A stretch of 35,968 nt of DNA from Oscillatoria sp. HE19RPO (lineage in GTDB: Bacteria; Cyanobacteriota; Cyanobacteriia; Cyanobacteriales; Laspinemataceae): positions 1-35,968 of the forward strand of contig NZ_JAMXOT010000069.1 in assembly GCF_024220515.1 (NCBI RefSeq), written 5' to 3'. Position 1 is the first letter of the stretch; each line of letters begins with the position of its first letter. Under the pieces are notes generated by a model, which did not search any database, was not told the DNA's origin, and saw only the letters and a program-made list of their open reading frames with translations. The position numbers were made by a program, and so were the translations under genes. Positions 1 to 8,300 of this stretch are shown here, piece after piece.

Positions 1-114
1 CGAGTACAACTTCATCATATTGATGGAAACCATGACAACTGGAAACCTAAAAACTTGACGGCAGTACATGAATCCTGTCATGATTATATCCACTCCAGCA
101 AGCCAATTGGCTAG
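1..114 (+). CDS. C-terminal fragment of a group II intron maturase (HNH domain)
   Basis: The frame open from base 1 to the TAG at 112-114 encodes 37 residues starting RVQLHHIDGNHDNWKPKN and then NLTAVHESCHDYIH. The pattern HH..D..H.N...NL...H..CH is the His-Asn-His nuclease fold at the C-terminus of many bacterial group II intron reverse transcriptase/maturase proteins, where it cuts the second target strand during retrohoming. The 5' part lies outside the window, so RT domains cannot be seen. A domain V-like hairpin nine bases after the stop supports the intron assignment over a free-standing HNH endonuclease. Whether the full protein is intact is unknown, but the RNA that follows is damaged. 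Confidence 0.75.
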   Translation, partial: RVQLHHIDGNHDNWKPKNLTAVHESCHDYIHSSKPIG

Positions 115-174
115 ATTATCGGGAGCCGGATGCGGGGAAATTTGCAGGAATAGTTCTAACAGGGAGATGCGGGG

Positions 175-184
175 TTTTATCGCC
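175..184. repeat. Left target-site duplication of the IS
   Basis: TTTTATCGCC abuts the left inverted repeat and is repeated exactly at 2146-2155. A 10-bp duplication is in the range for IS4-family insertions. In the intact intron this sequence is the loop and first closing bases of domain VI. Confidence 0.9.
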
Positions 185-202
185 CTAGCCCTGTCAAGGT
201 GA
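185..202 (+). repeat. Left terminal inverted repeat of the IS
   Basis: CTAGCCCTGTCAAGGTGA is the exact reverse complement of 2128-2145. The match stops at the element edge, which fixes the boundary next to the target duplication. It contains the transposase stop codon on the minus strand. Confidence 0.9.
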
Positions 203-1561
203 ATTGTGAGAGGGGTGTAAAAGCCGAAAAGTGGACAGGTGGGGATGTTTAGGATCATAAATGGGAGGTCCTTTTTTCTTCTTGGGACCTCTGGGTTGCT
301 TGAGAAACTTTAGCAAATCGACTTGCTGGCTGAGAAACAGAAGGACATCACCTAGCTCGGTTAATGACATCGAATCAAATACCTGCCAATGAACAGGTTC
401 TATTGCAATCATCATTCCTCGATAGACGGATTGCATTTCTTCGACCATATAATAGGAGGAAAGCCCCGCTTCAATTTTGCCGGGACCATGCACGGTAGCT
501 AAAGCCGCACGGACTGTGGCTAAAATATTGTAGGCGACTAACGCCAAACAAAAAGAAAACAAAGCCGCCTTGGGATACCCCAAGGTCTTAATTTCACATT
601 GATAATTTTCGGTAACCACTTGAAACAAGTTTTCGATAGTTCGGCGATTTCGATACAAAGACGCCACCAGGCCAGTCGAAGCCTTTTCTGAAGAAAGAGT
701 GGTAAAAATCGCCACTTCTTTTTCTCCACTTTGAGTGGGTTTAAATAACCGCAGCAGGACTCGCCGCATGACTAAACTTTCTCCGTTATTAGTAATGCGA
801 ACTTTTGGTTCTAATAACAATCCAGCGTCAATTTGGCCAATTGATTTTAATTCACTCACGGCTTCCCAGGGCATCGTTTGATGTTCTCGAATGACAAAGG
901 ATGCCCCTTTTTTGTTCAACCCCAATAAGAAATCCCTGGTACACATATTCCGGTCAGCAATCCATAATTCATCGGGTTTAACGGTTTCTAAAACTTGAGA
1001 AAATAGCCGTCGTTCGTTCAGATGACCATCTTCACACAAAAAAACATTGATGGCTAAGTCCAAGTCCGGGTCTAGTACGACCAAAGACTTGCCAGGTAAT
1101 ACTTTGGCTCCTTGCTTTTTGAGTACATCTAAGCGATGTTCCGTTCCAGCCAAGCAATTTCCATCCAAAATTCTGACCTTCATTCCCGGTACAAGTCCTG
1201 GCATTGAATCCCTCCAGCCTTGAATCAAAGATGCTAAGGGAACGCAGGTATCTCTGAGGAGGGCTTCACTAACACCAGTTTCCACTCCATTAAGTTTGTC
1301 GTACAGGGCAGTCCGGCTGACGTTCAACTTAACGGCTTTAGATTTATAAGCGGCATTTACAGAAGGATGGATTCCACAGACAACTAAGCTCATCAGATTG
1401 ACTAGACTAGAAAATAGTAAATCCCTTGTGTACTGAACTTCAGCATTGTTCTCAAAAATTCTTTCAATGGAGTCGGGTCTAAATGTTCTTTCCATTAGAG
1501 TTCGCATCATCACACTGACTGGGCTGTGTTCGACAAATCTTTCAAATATGGCATCTAACAT
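194..1561 (-). CDS. IS4-family DDE transposase
   Basis: This 455-aa protein is full length for an IS4-type transposase. The catalytic triad is visible as D133 (ILDGN), D203 (IADRN) and E310 within YRNRRTIENLFQ, which fits the Y-x2-R-x3-E signature of the IS4 family. The lysine expected six residues after the glutamate is not obvious. The basic C-terminus (PRGPKKKKG) may bind DNA. The ATG at 1561 has a plausible purine-rich site upstream (GGGGAGAG on the minus strand). It catalyses cut-and-paste movement of its own element. There is no frameshift or internal stop, so the element may still be active. It is transcribed opposite to the host intron. Confidence 0.92.
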   Translation of the reverse strand: MLDAIFERFVEHSPVSVMMRTLMERTFRPDSIERIFENNAEVQYTRDLLFSSLVNLMSLVVCGIHPSVNAAYKSKAVKLNVSRTALYDKLNGVETGVSEALLRDTCVPLASLIQGWRDSMPGLVPGMKVRILDGNCLAGTEHRLDVLKKQGAKVLPGKSLVVLDPDLDLAINVFLCEDGHLNERRLFSQVLETVKPDELWIADRNMCTRDFLLGLNKKGASFVIREHQTMPWEAVSELKSIGQIDAGLLLEPKVRITNNGESLVMRRVLLRLFKPTQSGEKEVAIFTTLSSEKASTGLVASLYRNRRTIENLFQVVTENYQCEIKTLGYPKAALFSFCLALVAYNILATVRAALATVHGPGKIEAGLSSYYMVEEMQSVYRGMMIAIEPVHWQVFDSMSLTELGDVLLFLSQQVDLLKFLKQPRGPKKKKGPPIYDPKHPHLSTFRLLHPSHNSP

Positions 1562-2038
1562 TGGAATTACTCTCCCCTGGTTTTTACTGACGAATATTAC
1601 TTAACCTACCCAAAAAACAGAAATTCTCGCTCAAGAATATTATCAGAGTTGTCTTACCTGGGTCACACCCCTAATGTTTTTCAGGGCCATCCCTGAGCCA
1701 GGATGACTCTATGAAGTTCCTTAAACACAACGAGCCGGACCGCTCAAACATAGGGACCCAATTATCCATTCTATCAGGGAGCCAAACCTGATTCGCCTCT
1801 AGTGTAACGCTAAGGGGGCAAGCTTTCTTCGCGCCCAAATGGCACGCTCTATGACGCCAAATAGTGCCTGACAGCTTTCAATGGCTAGGAAATGACCTCA
1901 TTTGTATTAGGGGACCTGGACCCAGGCCAGCTCTGTCAACAGGTATTTTTGATTCATTTGAGGGATACCATTTTATACAGCACCCCCTCAAGTTACCCTT
2001 TATAAGGTGTCATTAATTTCTGATATTTGAGAATTCAT
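1562..2038. other. Non-coding interior of the IS
   Basis: This stretch lies between the transposase start and the hairpin near the right end. It should hold the transposase promoter and leader. I see no open frame with recognisable protein features and no second transposition gene. Confidence 0.5.
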
Positions 2039-2079
2039 GGAGCCTAAAAGGAGCCATTTTCGGCTCCTTTTATGGCTCC
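2039..2079. repeat. Strong hairpin inside the right end of the IS
   Basis: A 17-nt arm beginning GGAGCCTAAAAGG (2039-2055) pairs with 2062-2079 across a 6-nt loop with one bulge. Neither strand has a clean T-run after it, so it is not a textbook intrinsic terminator. Its place between the IS end and the transposase leader suggests it shields transposase from outside transcription or translation, as known for other IS elements. That role is inferred. Confidence 0.6.
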
Positions 2080-2127
2080 ACACCAGACTAAGTATCGGAA
2101 TATCAAGGGTTTTGGCCTGTTTTTCCA

Positions 2128-2145
2128 TCACCTTGACAGGGCTAG
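2128..2145 (-). repeat. Right terminal inverted repeat of the IS
   Basis: TCACCTTGACAGGGCTAG is the exact complement of the left end. The second target duplication starts at the next base. Confidence 0.9.
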
Positions 2146-2155
2146 TTTTATCGCC
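2146..2155. repeat. Right target-site duplication of the IS
   Basis: TTTTATCGCC is identical to 175-184 and runs straight into the 3' arm of intron domain VI. Confidence 0.9.
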
Positions 2156-2357
2156 CCCATCGACCCTACCAAAGGTTTCTGCTCTTTTTTGATTAAAGGA
2201 GGTTCTCCCCACTCCCTGGGGAAATGAATCCTTTCAGAGGGAATTGATTTAGATAGTGACGAAATTTTTGCTGATGTTCGCGATCGCACCCGGACTCCGG
2301 AACAACCTTGCTAATGGTGTTTCTTGTCTCGCTTCCACAGTTAACTCTGATATCTAT

Positions 2358-2431
2358 AAAAAAACGCGGTTTTTTTCTTGGGGTAAAAGAGCGATCGCTT
2401 TGTGGGAAAAAAATAGCGATCGCTACCCCAA
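2358..2431 (-). terminator. Likely terminator of the PEP-CTERM gene pair
   Basis: Reading on the minus strand, just after the stop at 2443, a stem forms from TTGGGGTA (2378-2385) and TACCCCAA (2424-2431), extended by HIP1 palindromes. It is followed by a second stem of seven A and seven T (2358-2376) that supplies the U-tract. Position and orientation fit termination of the upstream gene pair. Confidence 0.55.
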
Positions 2432-2442
2432 ACGGTTACACT

Positions 2443-3363
2443 CTAACGATATGACCTTGAACAATCTGAAGAATATCCCAAATCGAAGGATTTGCTACGC
2501 CGACGGAACTTCCCGGAGACTCCAGCTAAACCCGCCAAGAGTAACAACCCCATCAAACTAGAAGGTTCTGGTACTTTACGACGTTCTCCCTGAATCGCGA
2601 TTCCGTCATTGGCGCATTCAGCAAAAATATGAGCGGTATAGTCACCAACAGGGAACAAAGCGCGATCGAAGCTGAATCCAATGGTATAATTTCCATTGGC
2701 ATTAAAGTTACTGAAATCCACTCCAAACTGATGCAACGCCAGTTCGCTTTGAAACTCAATATCTCCCACTTTATTGCCGGTTTCTATTTCATTGAGAATC
2801 GTCCACCGTCCATTTTGCTCGAAATAAGGATCCGTCGCGGCTAAATCCCCCATTCCTGGAGTCGATCCTTCAGATTCTACATAGTTATTGTAATGAGTCA
2901 GGTTGAAAAAGCCCGGATTGATTTCGGTTACATTTTTAGCAGTAACATCGCTGTAAACGCCCAAATAGGGAACGCCAGAATCGTTCTCAGCAGCAAAGCG
3001 GATGCCAAATAAGTTACCATTACTGCTGGCAGTATTGAAATCTTGGCCGGAAAAGTTAAAGAACAAATCTCCCCAGGTAATGCTACCACCTTCAGCATTG
3101 GCATCGGCAAATCCTGAGAGGGGTAAATTGGCATTGAGAGCGATTATTATTTTATCCGCATCTTCTTTGATTGCCATGCCATAAAACTCAAAAACCCCAC
3201 CACCGACAGAATTCCCCGTCACCCCATCATCAAACGAGTCAATGGCATAATTCCACCCATTGTAGAAAACTCCGGCAGTGGCGCGATCGCCAGTGACGGC
3301 AACCAGGCATAAAGTGACGGTAGTGGTTGCTATCCAGTAAAAAAAATTTCGCAAGACTTGCAT
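2443..3363 (-). CDS. PEP-CTERM exosortase-dependent surface protein (XDD3-like)
   Basis: This 306-aa exported protein starts with a signal peptide (about residues 1-31, hydrophobic core FFYWIATTTVTLCLVAV, cleavage near ATAG). The body holds motifs I recall from the cyanobacterial XDD3 family: NYAIDSFDDGVTG, VFEFYGMAIKEDAD and ITWGDLFFNFS. It ends with KVPEPSSLMGLLLLAGLAGVSG and FRRRSKS, the motif, membrane span and basic cluster of a PEP-CTERM sorting signal that exosortase recognises. A 14-residue tail after the basic cluster is slightly longer than usual and may be read-in. It probably sits on or is released from the cell surface. It is 54 bp downstream of another PEP-CTERM gene on the same strand and may be co-transcribed. 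No exosortase is in the window. Confidence 0.8.
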   Translation of the reverse strand: MQVLRNFFYWIATTTVTLCLVAVTGDRATAGVFYNGWNYAIDSFDDGVTGNSVGGGVFEFYGMAIKEDADKIIIALNANLPLSGFADANAEGGSITWGDLFFNFSGQDFNTASSNGNLFGIRFAAENDSGVPYLGVYSDVTAKNVTEINPGFFNLTHYNNYVESEGSTPGMGDLAATDPYFEQNGRWTILNEIETGNKVGDIEFQSELALHQFGVDFSNFNANGNYTIGFSFDRALFPVGDYTAHIFAECANDGIAIQGERRKVPEPSSLMGLLLLAGLAGVSGKFRRRSKSFDLGYSSDCSRSYR

Positions 3364-3417
3364 AGAAGAATGCCCCCGGTAAGATAACAGAAAAATGCGA
3401 TTGCAGTGGTGAAAAAG

Positions 3418-5121
3418 TCAACTAGAGGAATCCAGCGATCGCGCTTTGCGTTTTAGGGTTGCGATCGCACCAGCAGTACCCAACGCCAGCAAACTCAAAA
3501 CCGACGTAGGTTCCGGGACTTTTTCCGCTGAATTCTTATAGCCGATCGCATACATATCAAAACTGGCCGTCGTCGTGTTAAAATCCAGTTTGATAGGGAA
3601 AACTGCCGGATTCGTCGGGTCAACATTAATGCCAGTAACGGTAAATTCTGAAACCCCTTTTCCAAACAGAGAAACAAAATCGATTTTATCTCCTGGCAGA
3701 AACTCCCCTAAAATTGTTTCTCCCACTGCGATCGTAAATGGATTGTCAAACCCATTGGGAACGTTAAGAATCTCCGTAAACAGAGAATCTCCCGTCATCT
3801 GATACCGGAAACCAGTCGCAGAAGGCGGATCGTACCACCGACGTCCCGGTGCATTGATAAAACTATACAATCGTCCGTCTTCTCCGGGGTCGTGGGTTGC
3901 ATCTGGCATCAACGGATTTGTCTGACACTGACCCTTGCCTGGATTGGCGCGATAAATACCTTCAATCCCGCTCTCCAAACTCGCCCAAAATGCAATCTGA
4001 CAGTTGTCATTAATGCTTTCTCGGTCAATTGAAAGAGCCTTAACTTTCGAGCCAAAAAGCTCATCACCGACAGCAATCACTTTGTCTTGCAAACTATGAC
4101 CCGTGTAGATGCCGAAGTTCCATCCTTTTTCAGCAATAAAGGCAACCTCGCTATCATTATTCATCGCCGGACTTCGAGACACACTATGAAACGGAGCGGT
4201 ATTGCCAGAAATGATGCTAGTCCGGTCTATTGTACTACTCAATATCGCGGCACTATTCCACCAAGTATTTAACCCCGTGCGATAGAGAACTCGTCCGCTA
4301 TTGTTAATGCTGGCGTCGTGATAGCGTCCCGTTGCGAAAGTAGCCGGGTCGGACATAATATTATTAATTGTCTGACCGTCTTGACTGGTAAAAACACCGT
4401 TAATGCCCGTAAAAGCAACCTCTCCCTGATTATTTAGAGAAGGTCTTTGGGATTGGATGGGACATTCGCTACCGCTGACGGTACTGCCACTACAGTGGGT
4501 GATTTGCGTGGTGGTAGTGCCATTGCTTTTGAAGATTTCTTGACCTCCGGCATCGAGGGCAGCAAAAAAGGCGACTTCTTGATTATCGTTGAGGGAGACT
4601 CCGGGTGCAATACTGCTAAAAATGCCGTTAGTATCGGCAATAGTTTGGTAATTGGTGGTAGTGGGATTGCCCAGCAAAATGCCGCTGCCACCTGTATTGA
4701 ATTCAGCAAAGAAGGCAACTTCTCCATTTTCGTTCAGAGAAAGACCCTGCCCCAAACTTTTAAAATCATTCAAGGTGGTGGCAATGGTTTTATTTTGGCC
4801 GTTGCTGTTGACAAATAGCCCGGTGACTCCGGCAGGATTTTTTAAGGATGCAAAAAAGGCAACTTGTCCGCTATTGTTGATAGCAAGTCCTTTGTAGGGG
4901 GAGGCAGGGTCGTGAGTGGCAGACCAATTCCAGTTGGTATGACTCCAAGATGTGGAAAATCCCTGACCGAAACTGCTGTAGTTGCTACCGAATGAAAAGC
5001 CGTTTTGCTCGCTACTGTCGGCGATTCTGATGAAAGTATAGGCCTGAACGGGTTCTGAGGCGATCGCGCTGGTCGATAAGGCGATCGCTGCCACGGATAA
5101 GATTTGATAGGGTTTCTTCAT
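3418..5121 (-). CDS. PEP-CTERM protein with NxxGxVAF tandem repeats
   Basis: The protein has 567 aa from the ATG at 5121, preferred over one 21 bp upstream because GGAGAACAAAA precedes it and MKKPYQILSVAAIALSTSAI then makes a normal signal peptide. The body has about seven repeats of roughly 50 residues with cores such as LNENGEVAFFAEF, LNDNQEVAFFAAL, LNNQGEVAFTG and NNDSEVAFIAE. This matches the NxxGxxAF tandem-repeat surface family, probably a beta-propeller-like fold. A second region (about 420-530) is beta-rich with no recognised motif. The C-terminus, VPEPTSVLSLLALGTAGA then LKRKAR, is a PEP-CTERM sorting signal. The ligand or structural role is unknown. It is the first gene of the pair. 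Confidence 0.82.
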   Translation of the reverse strand: MKKPYQILSVAAIALSTSAIASEPVQAYTFIRIADSSEQNGFSFGSNYSSFGQGFSTSWSHTNWNWSATHDPASPYKGLAINNSGQVAFFASLKNPAGVTGLFVNSNGQNKTIATTLNDFKSLGQGLSLNENGEVAFFAEFNTGGSGILLGNPTTTNYQTIADTNGIFSSIAPGVSLNDNQEVAFFAALDAGGQEIFKSNGTTTTQITHCSGSTVSGSECPIQSQRPSLNNQGEVAFTGINGVFTSQDGQTINNIMSDPATFATGRYHDASINNSGRVLYRTGLNTWWNSAAILSSTIDRTSIISGNTAPFHSVSRSPAMNNDSEVAFIAEKGWNFGIYTGHSLQDKVIAVGDELFGSKVKALSIDRESINDNCQIAFWASLESGIEGIYRANPGKGQCQTNPLMPDATHDPGEDGRLYSFINAPGRRWYDPPSATGFRYQMTGDSLFTEILNVPNGFDNPFTIAVGETILGEFLPGDKIDFVSLFGKGVSEFTVTGINVDPTNPAVFPIKLDFNTTTASFDMYAIGYKNSAEKVPEPTSVLSLLALGTAGAIATLKRKARSLDSSS

Positions 5122-5265
5122 TTTTGTTCTCCATTGAAGCATAATACAAGGGTTAGGGTTTGCACTGCTGAAATTTCAGGTGCTACTGTTTTAGTGGGGA
5201 CAACATTGGCAGATTATGCAGATTGAGTTAGGAAATCTTGACAAATGGGAGAGAAGTTGGAGAGA

Positions 5266-5297
5266 AGCGATCGCCTGGGGGAGGAGGGGCGATCGCT
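5266..5297. repeat. HIP1-based hairpin downstream of the dual protease
   Basis: AGCGATCGCC (5266-5275) and GGCGATCGCT (5288-5297) form a perfect 10-bp stem about 65 bp past the stop of the minus-strand protease. No T-run follows, so it may protect the mRNA 3' end rather than terminate. The spacer 5122-5361 otherwise holds only the leader of the next gene. Confidence 0.4.
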
Positions 5298-5361
5298 GTC
5301 TGGGAAAATGATAGTGTGAGAAATCAGTTGGGAAGTTACTCCCAACTCATCGGTCTAGAGC

Positions 5362-8300
5362 TTATCCCCAGTTAACGCTTGCATTTCGATTGACGCTATA
5401 TCCCAGCCATTCTAGGCGATTATACACACCGGACGTTATCTTTGGATCCAGACCGTATAAATCCATAATTCCATCCATACCCAGGGTGTCATCATACTGT
5501 GCTTCATCAAGACCTAGAGCATGACCAATTTCATGCATAGCTAGACGAAGTAACCAATTATGGGATAACTGGTTGATGTTGTTGCTGTTGAAATGAATGC
5601 GTCCTTCTCCAGCATAGCCACCATTCAAATCCGTCCGACGTTTCTGTTCATAATCCATATAAGCTTCAGCTCCTATGTTAGGATTCCAGTTACTGCCATG
5701 CATAGTTCTTGAACCTTGAGTTATTGCAATTCTGAGAACTCCACTGGATACCTTATCTCTGGTGATAATGTTTTCCCAGTTTTTAGCAGCTTGCTCAATC
5801 AAATTCCTTTGAGTCCAAGTAAAATTCCCATAAAAGTCAAGGCGGATATCGATATCGGGATTACCCACTGGTTGTCGCCAAGAGGGTTGCTGACCGGGAC
5901 GCAGTGCTTCAGTGCGTCCATTATGGCGGTTGTAAGCGATGCGACCCCCTTCAAAATCAGAGAAAATGGTATCGCCATCAATATACTCACGACGGGTAGG
6001 CATCCTCAGCCAATGATAGGCTCCATTCAGATCGGTGTAAAGATTGCCAATACTTCCCCATGTGGCAACACTCCGACCTAAGTGATGAATACGAGATTTG
6101 CCATTGTGTGCAGAAAAAGCTTGCCACGTCGCATATCGACCATCGGAACGATTTAGACGATTTTCATTAGAACGAGGGAACCCCAGAGTTCCTGTTGGCC
6201 CACCCATTTCCATATATTCTTGGTAGTTACCTCCCAGTACCCAGAACGCTTCATTTTTGCCATTTTCTAGCATCAGCAGCCGTCGTCCACCAGGGCCGTT
6301 GAACTCTTGCACCCATCCGCTACCATTGGGGCCACTTCGCCACTGTAACGAGCCGACAAGCTGCGTACTCCATTGACGTTGAGACCAATAGGCATCTTTT
6401 AAAGCCAGAATCTGGTTGCGAGAACGTCCTGCATACACGGCATTCCAAAATAGATCCCAGCTTTTTGTATTTTTGTACTCATCCCAGGAAAAGGCAAAAG
6501 CTCCCAGTCCTGGACTACGAACCATAAACCCATTCGTAGTATAAACAATTTGCCAAGTGCGACCTTGTCCATCTTTCCCCAAATATTGAGGCCCCGAACT
6601 TGTGATGTTACCGATCCAGCTTTGAGTACGGTCATATTCTCTGCGCCAATCCGATCCCATCGCACTGGCTTTGTTTTGAGACCGCCAATCCGTTGCACGT
6701 TCTGTTGGTATTGGTGAACGATTGGGATCGATTTGACCTTCTGGTAGCACTTGAGGTAATTCCCCAACCGCAATCCCACTGCTGCTGGGATTATCCGCTG
6801 CGCCGAAGATTTGACCGGCGGTGGAGACCAGTCCAACCACGGTTGCGGCACCGGTGCGCGGGTCAACTTCTAACTTGCGACCATCGTCAGTAAAGGCAGT
6901 GAGAACTCCATTGAGTAAGGCCAATCCATACACATTTCGGAACCCTAACTTTCCGATAATTTCCGATTGGCCGGTTGTGATATCTACACTCACCAATTGG
7001 TCGTTGTTCCCATTCTTAACGGTGGCTAAAATTTGATGGCTACCGTTAAAGAGAATATCCCCACTGCTTGGCCCTCCCAAAGACGCAACTTCAACGGTTT
7101 TGCCGGTGTCGGGAGCAATTAAAAATACCTTTCCAGTTTGGCTATCGGCACCATAGAGTTTGCCATCGGGAGAGAAGGTTAAGGCGTTGATATTCTGTCC
7201 GGGTGGGAAGCGACCCACCCCTGTTTCTCGACCCGTTTCTGGATCGATCGCAGATAGGGTTGTGAAAGTCGATCCATATAATTTGCCGCTGGGCGCTACT
7301 GCAATATCGGTGAAACTTAGTCCTTGGTAAACTTGACGTTGCTCGCCAGTTTCGGTATCGAGGCGCAAAATCTGACCGGCACTGTTGGATAAATAGAGGA
7401 TACCATCGTCCGCTTGAGTTGAACCCAACAGGGGAGTTTTTAAGTCGGGAAGGGTTCCCGTTGAGAGTGGCGATCGCTTCGGTTCTGGAACTGTGGACTG
7501 CGCCAATTCTACGGCTTGTGCCATATTCAGCAATCCCACACCTGTCTCGGCATCCCAGTTCGGCTGGTTCAAATCGGTAGCCGTCTGCTTGAGAACATCG
7601 ATGACTTGGCGATAGCTGAGATTCGGATTGGCAGCCCACACTTGTGAGGCAGCACCCGTTACTTTTGCAGTCGCCACAGATGTGCCAAATCCGGTTCCGG
7701 TGCTATTGCCTTCAGTGGAGACGACAGGATTCTCTGGCGTGCCTCCATCTGCGACAATATCTAAACCATCACCGTAGCTAGAATACTCGGCGCGAGTATA
7801 AGCTTGTTGAGCCGGTGCACCGGAGGCAGATGTATCTACTGGCTTGGCTGCACCTACGGTAATTACATTGTCAAATTCGCGGGAAGCTTTACCCAGTGCT
7901 GACATTTCACCAGCTTGGTTGCCACTGGAGACTACCACTAATACATTATGCTGACGTGCGTATTCTAAAGCTCCTCGTTCGACTGGTGTGAGTTGGGTGC
8001 GAGTGGTAAGGCTACCATCGGGATTAATTTGAGTGAGGTCAAAACTGAGGTTAACGATCGCATTCGGTTGTCCGGATGTCTTGGCAACATCCACTGCATC
8101 GATTAACGCTTCTGCCCATTTTCCAGACCCTACGGCGCGACTTGCTAGGATGGGGGCTTGGTTATTGATGCCATCAATGCCAATGCTGTTATCTTGTTTG
8201 GCGGCCAAAATTCCGAGAATGCGGGTGCCATGTCCGTTGCTTTCTTCTGCCTGTAAGGTAGGGTCAGCATCATCTTCGAGATAGTCGCTTCCCCAGGTAA

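Larger units (their letters stand above)
185..2145 (-). mobile_element. Complete IS4-type insertion sequence, 1961 bp
   Basis: The element is bounded by perfect 18-bp terminal inverted repeats (185-202 and 2128-2145) and a perfect 10-bp direct repeat outside them. It carries one intact DDE transposase on the minus strand. The left inverted repeat overlaps the last codons of the transposase. By contrast there are 584 bp between the transposase start and the right end, holding no recognisable gene but a strong hairpin at 2039-2079. Intact ends, intact duplication and an intact ORF suggest a recent insertion. The long non-coding part is unusual and could be an older insert or a regulatory leader. 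Confidence 0.9.
1..2169 (+). mobile_element. 3' end of a decayed group II intron, interrupted by an IS
   Basis: After the maturase stop, 123-157 begins GAGCCGGATGCGGGGAAA and ends GTTCT, as bacterial intron domain V does. The basal stem GAGC/GTTC is kept, but several middle pairs are lost. Removing the IS at 185-2145 and one target duplication rebuilds a domain VI: GGG (162-164) pairs CCC (2164-2166), GATG (166-169) pairs CATC (2158-2161), GGGG (171-174) pairs CCCC (2154-2157), and A2163 is bulged as the expected branch point six bases before a 3' end at about TAC 2167-2169. The geometry fits a IIB-type domain VI. The 5' part lies outside the window. With a worn domain V and an IS in domain VI, it is probably inactive. 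Confidence 0.7.

Noticed and set aside
203-1680. AGGGGTGT at about 213 and ACACCCCT near 1665 as possible IS ends
   Set aside because: The match is only 8 bp, has no flanking duplication and would cut into the transposase. The 18-bp repeats at 185 and 2128 with a 10-bp duplication are far better.
2000-2212. 70-codon minus-strand reading frame
   Set aside because: It spans the IS right end and the intron domain VI, so it is a chance join created by the insertion. Its GTG start has no supporting context.
5143-5361. A possible small gene between the PEP-CTERM pair and the dual protease
   Set aside because: No open frame with a start and ribosome site in either direction; only a HIP1 hairpin and the leader region were found.
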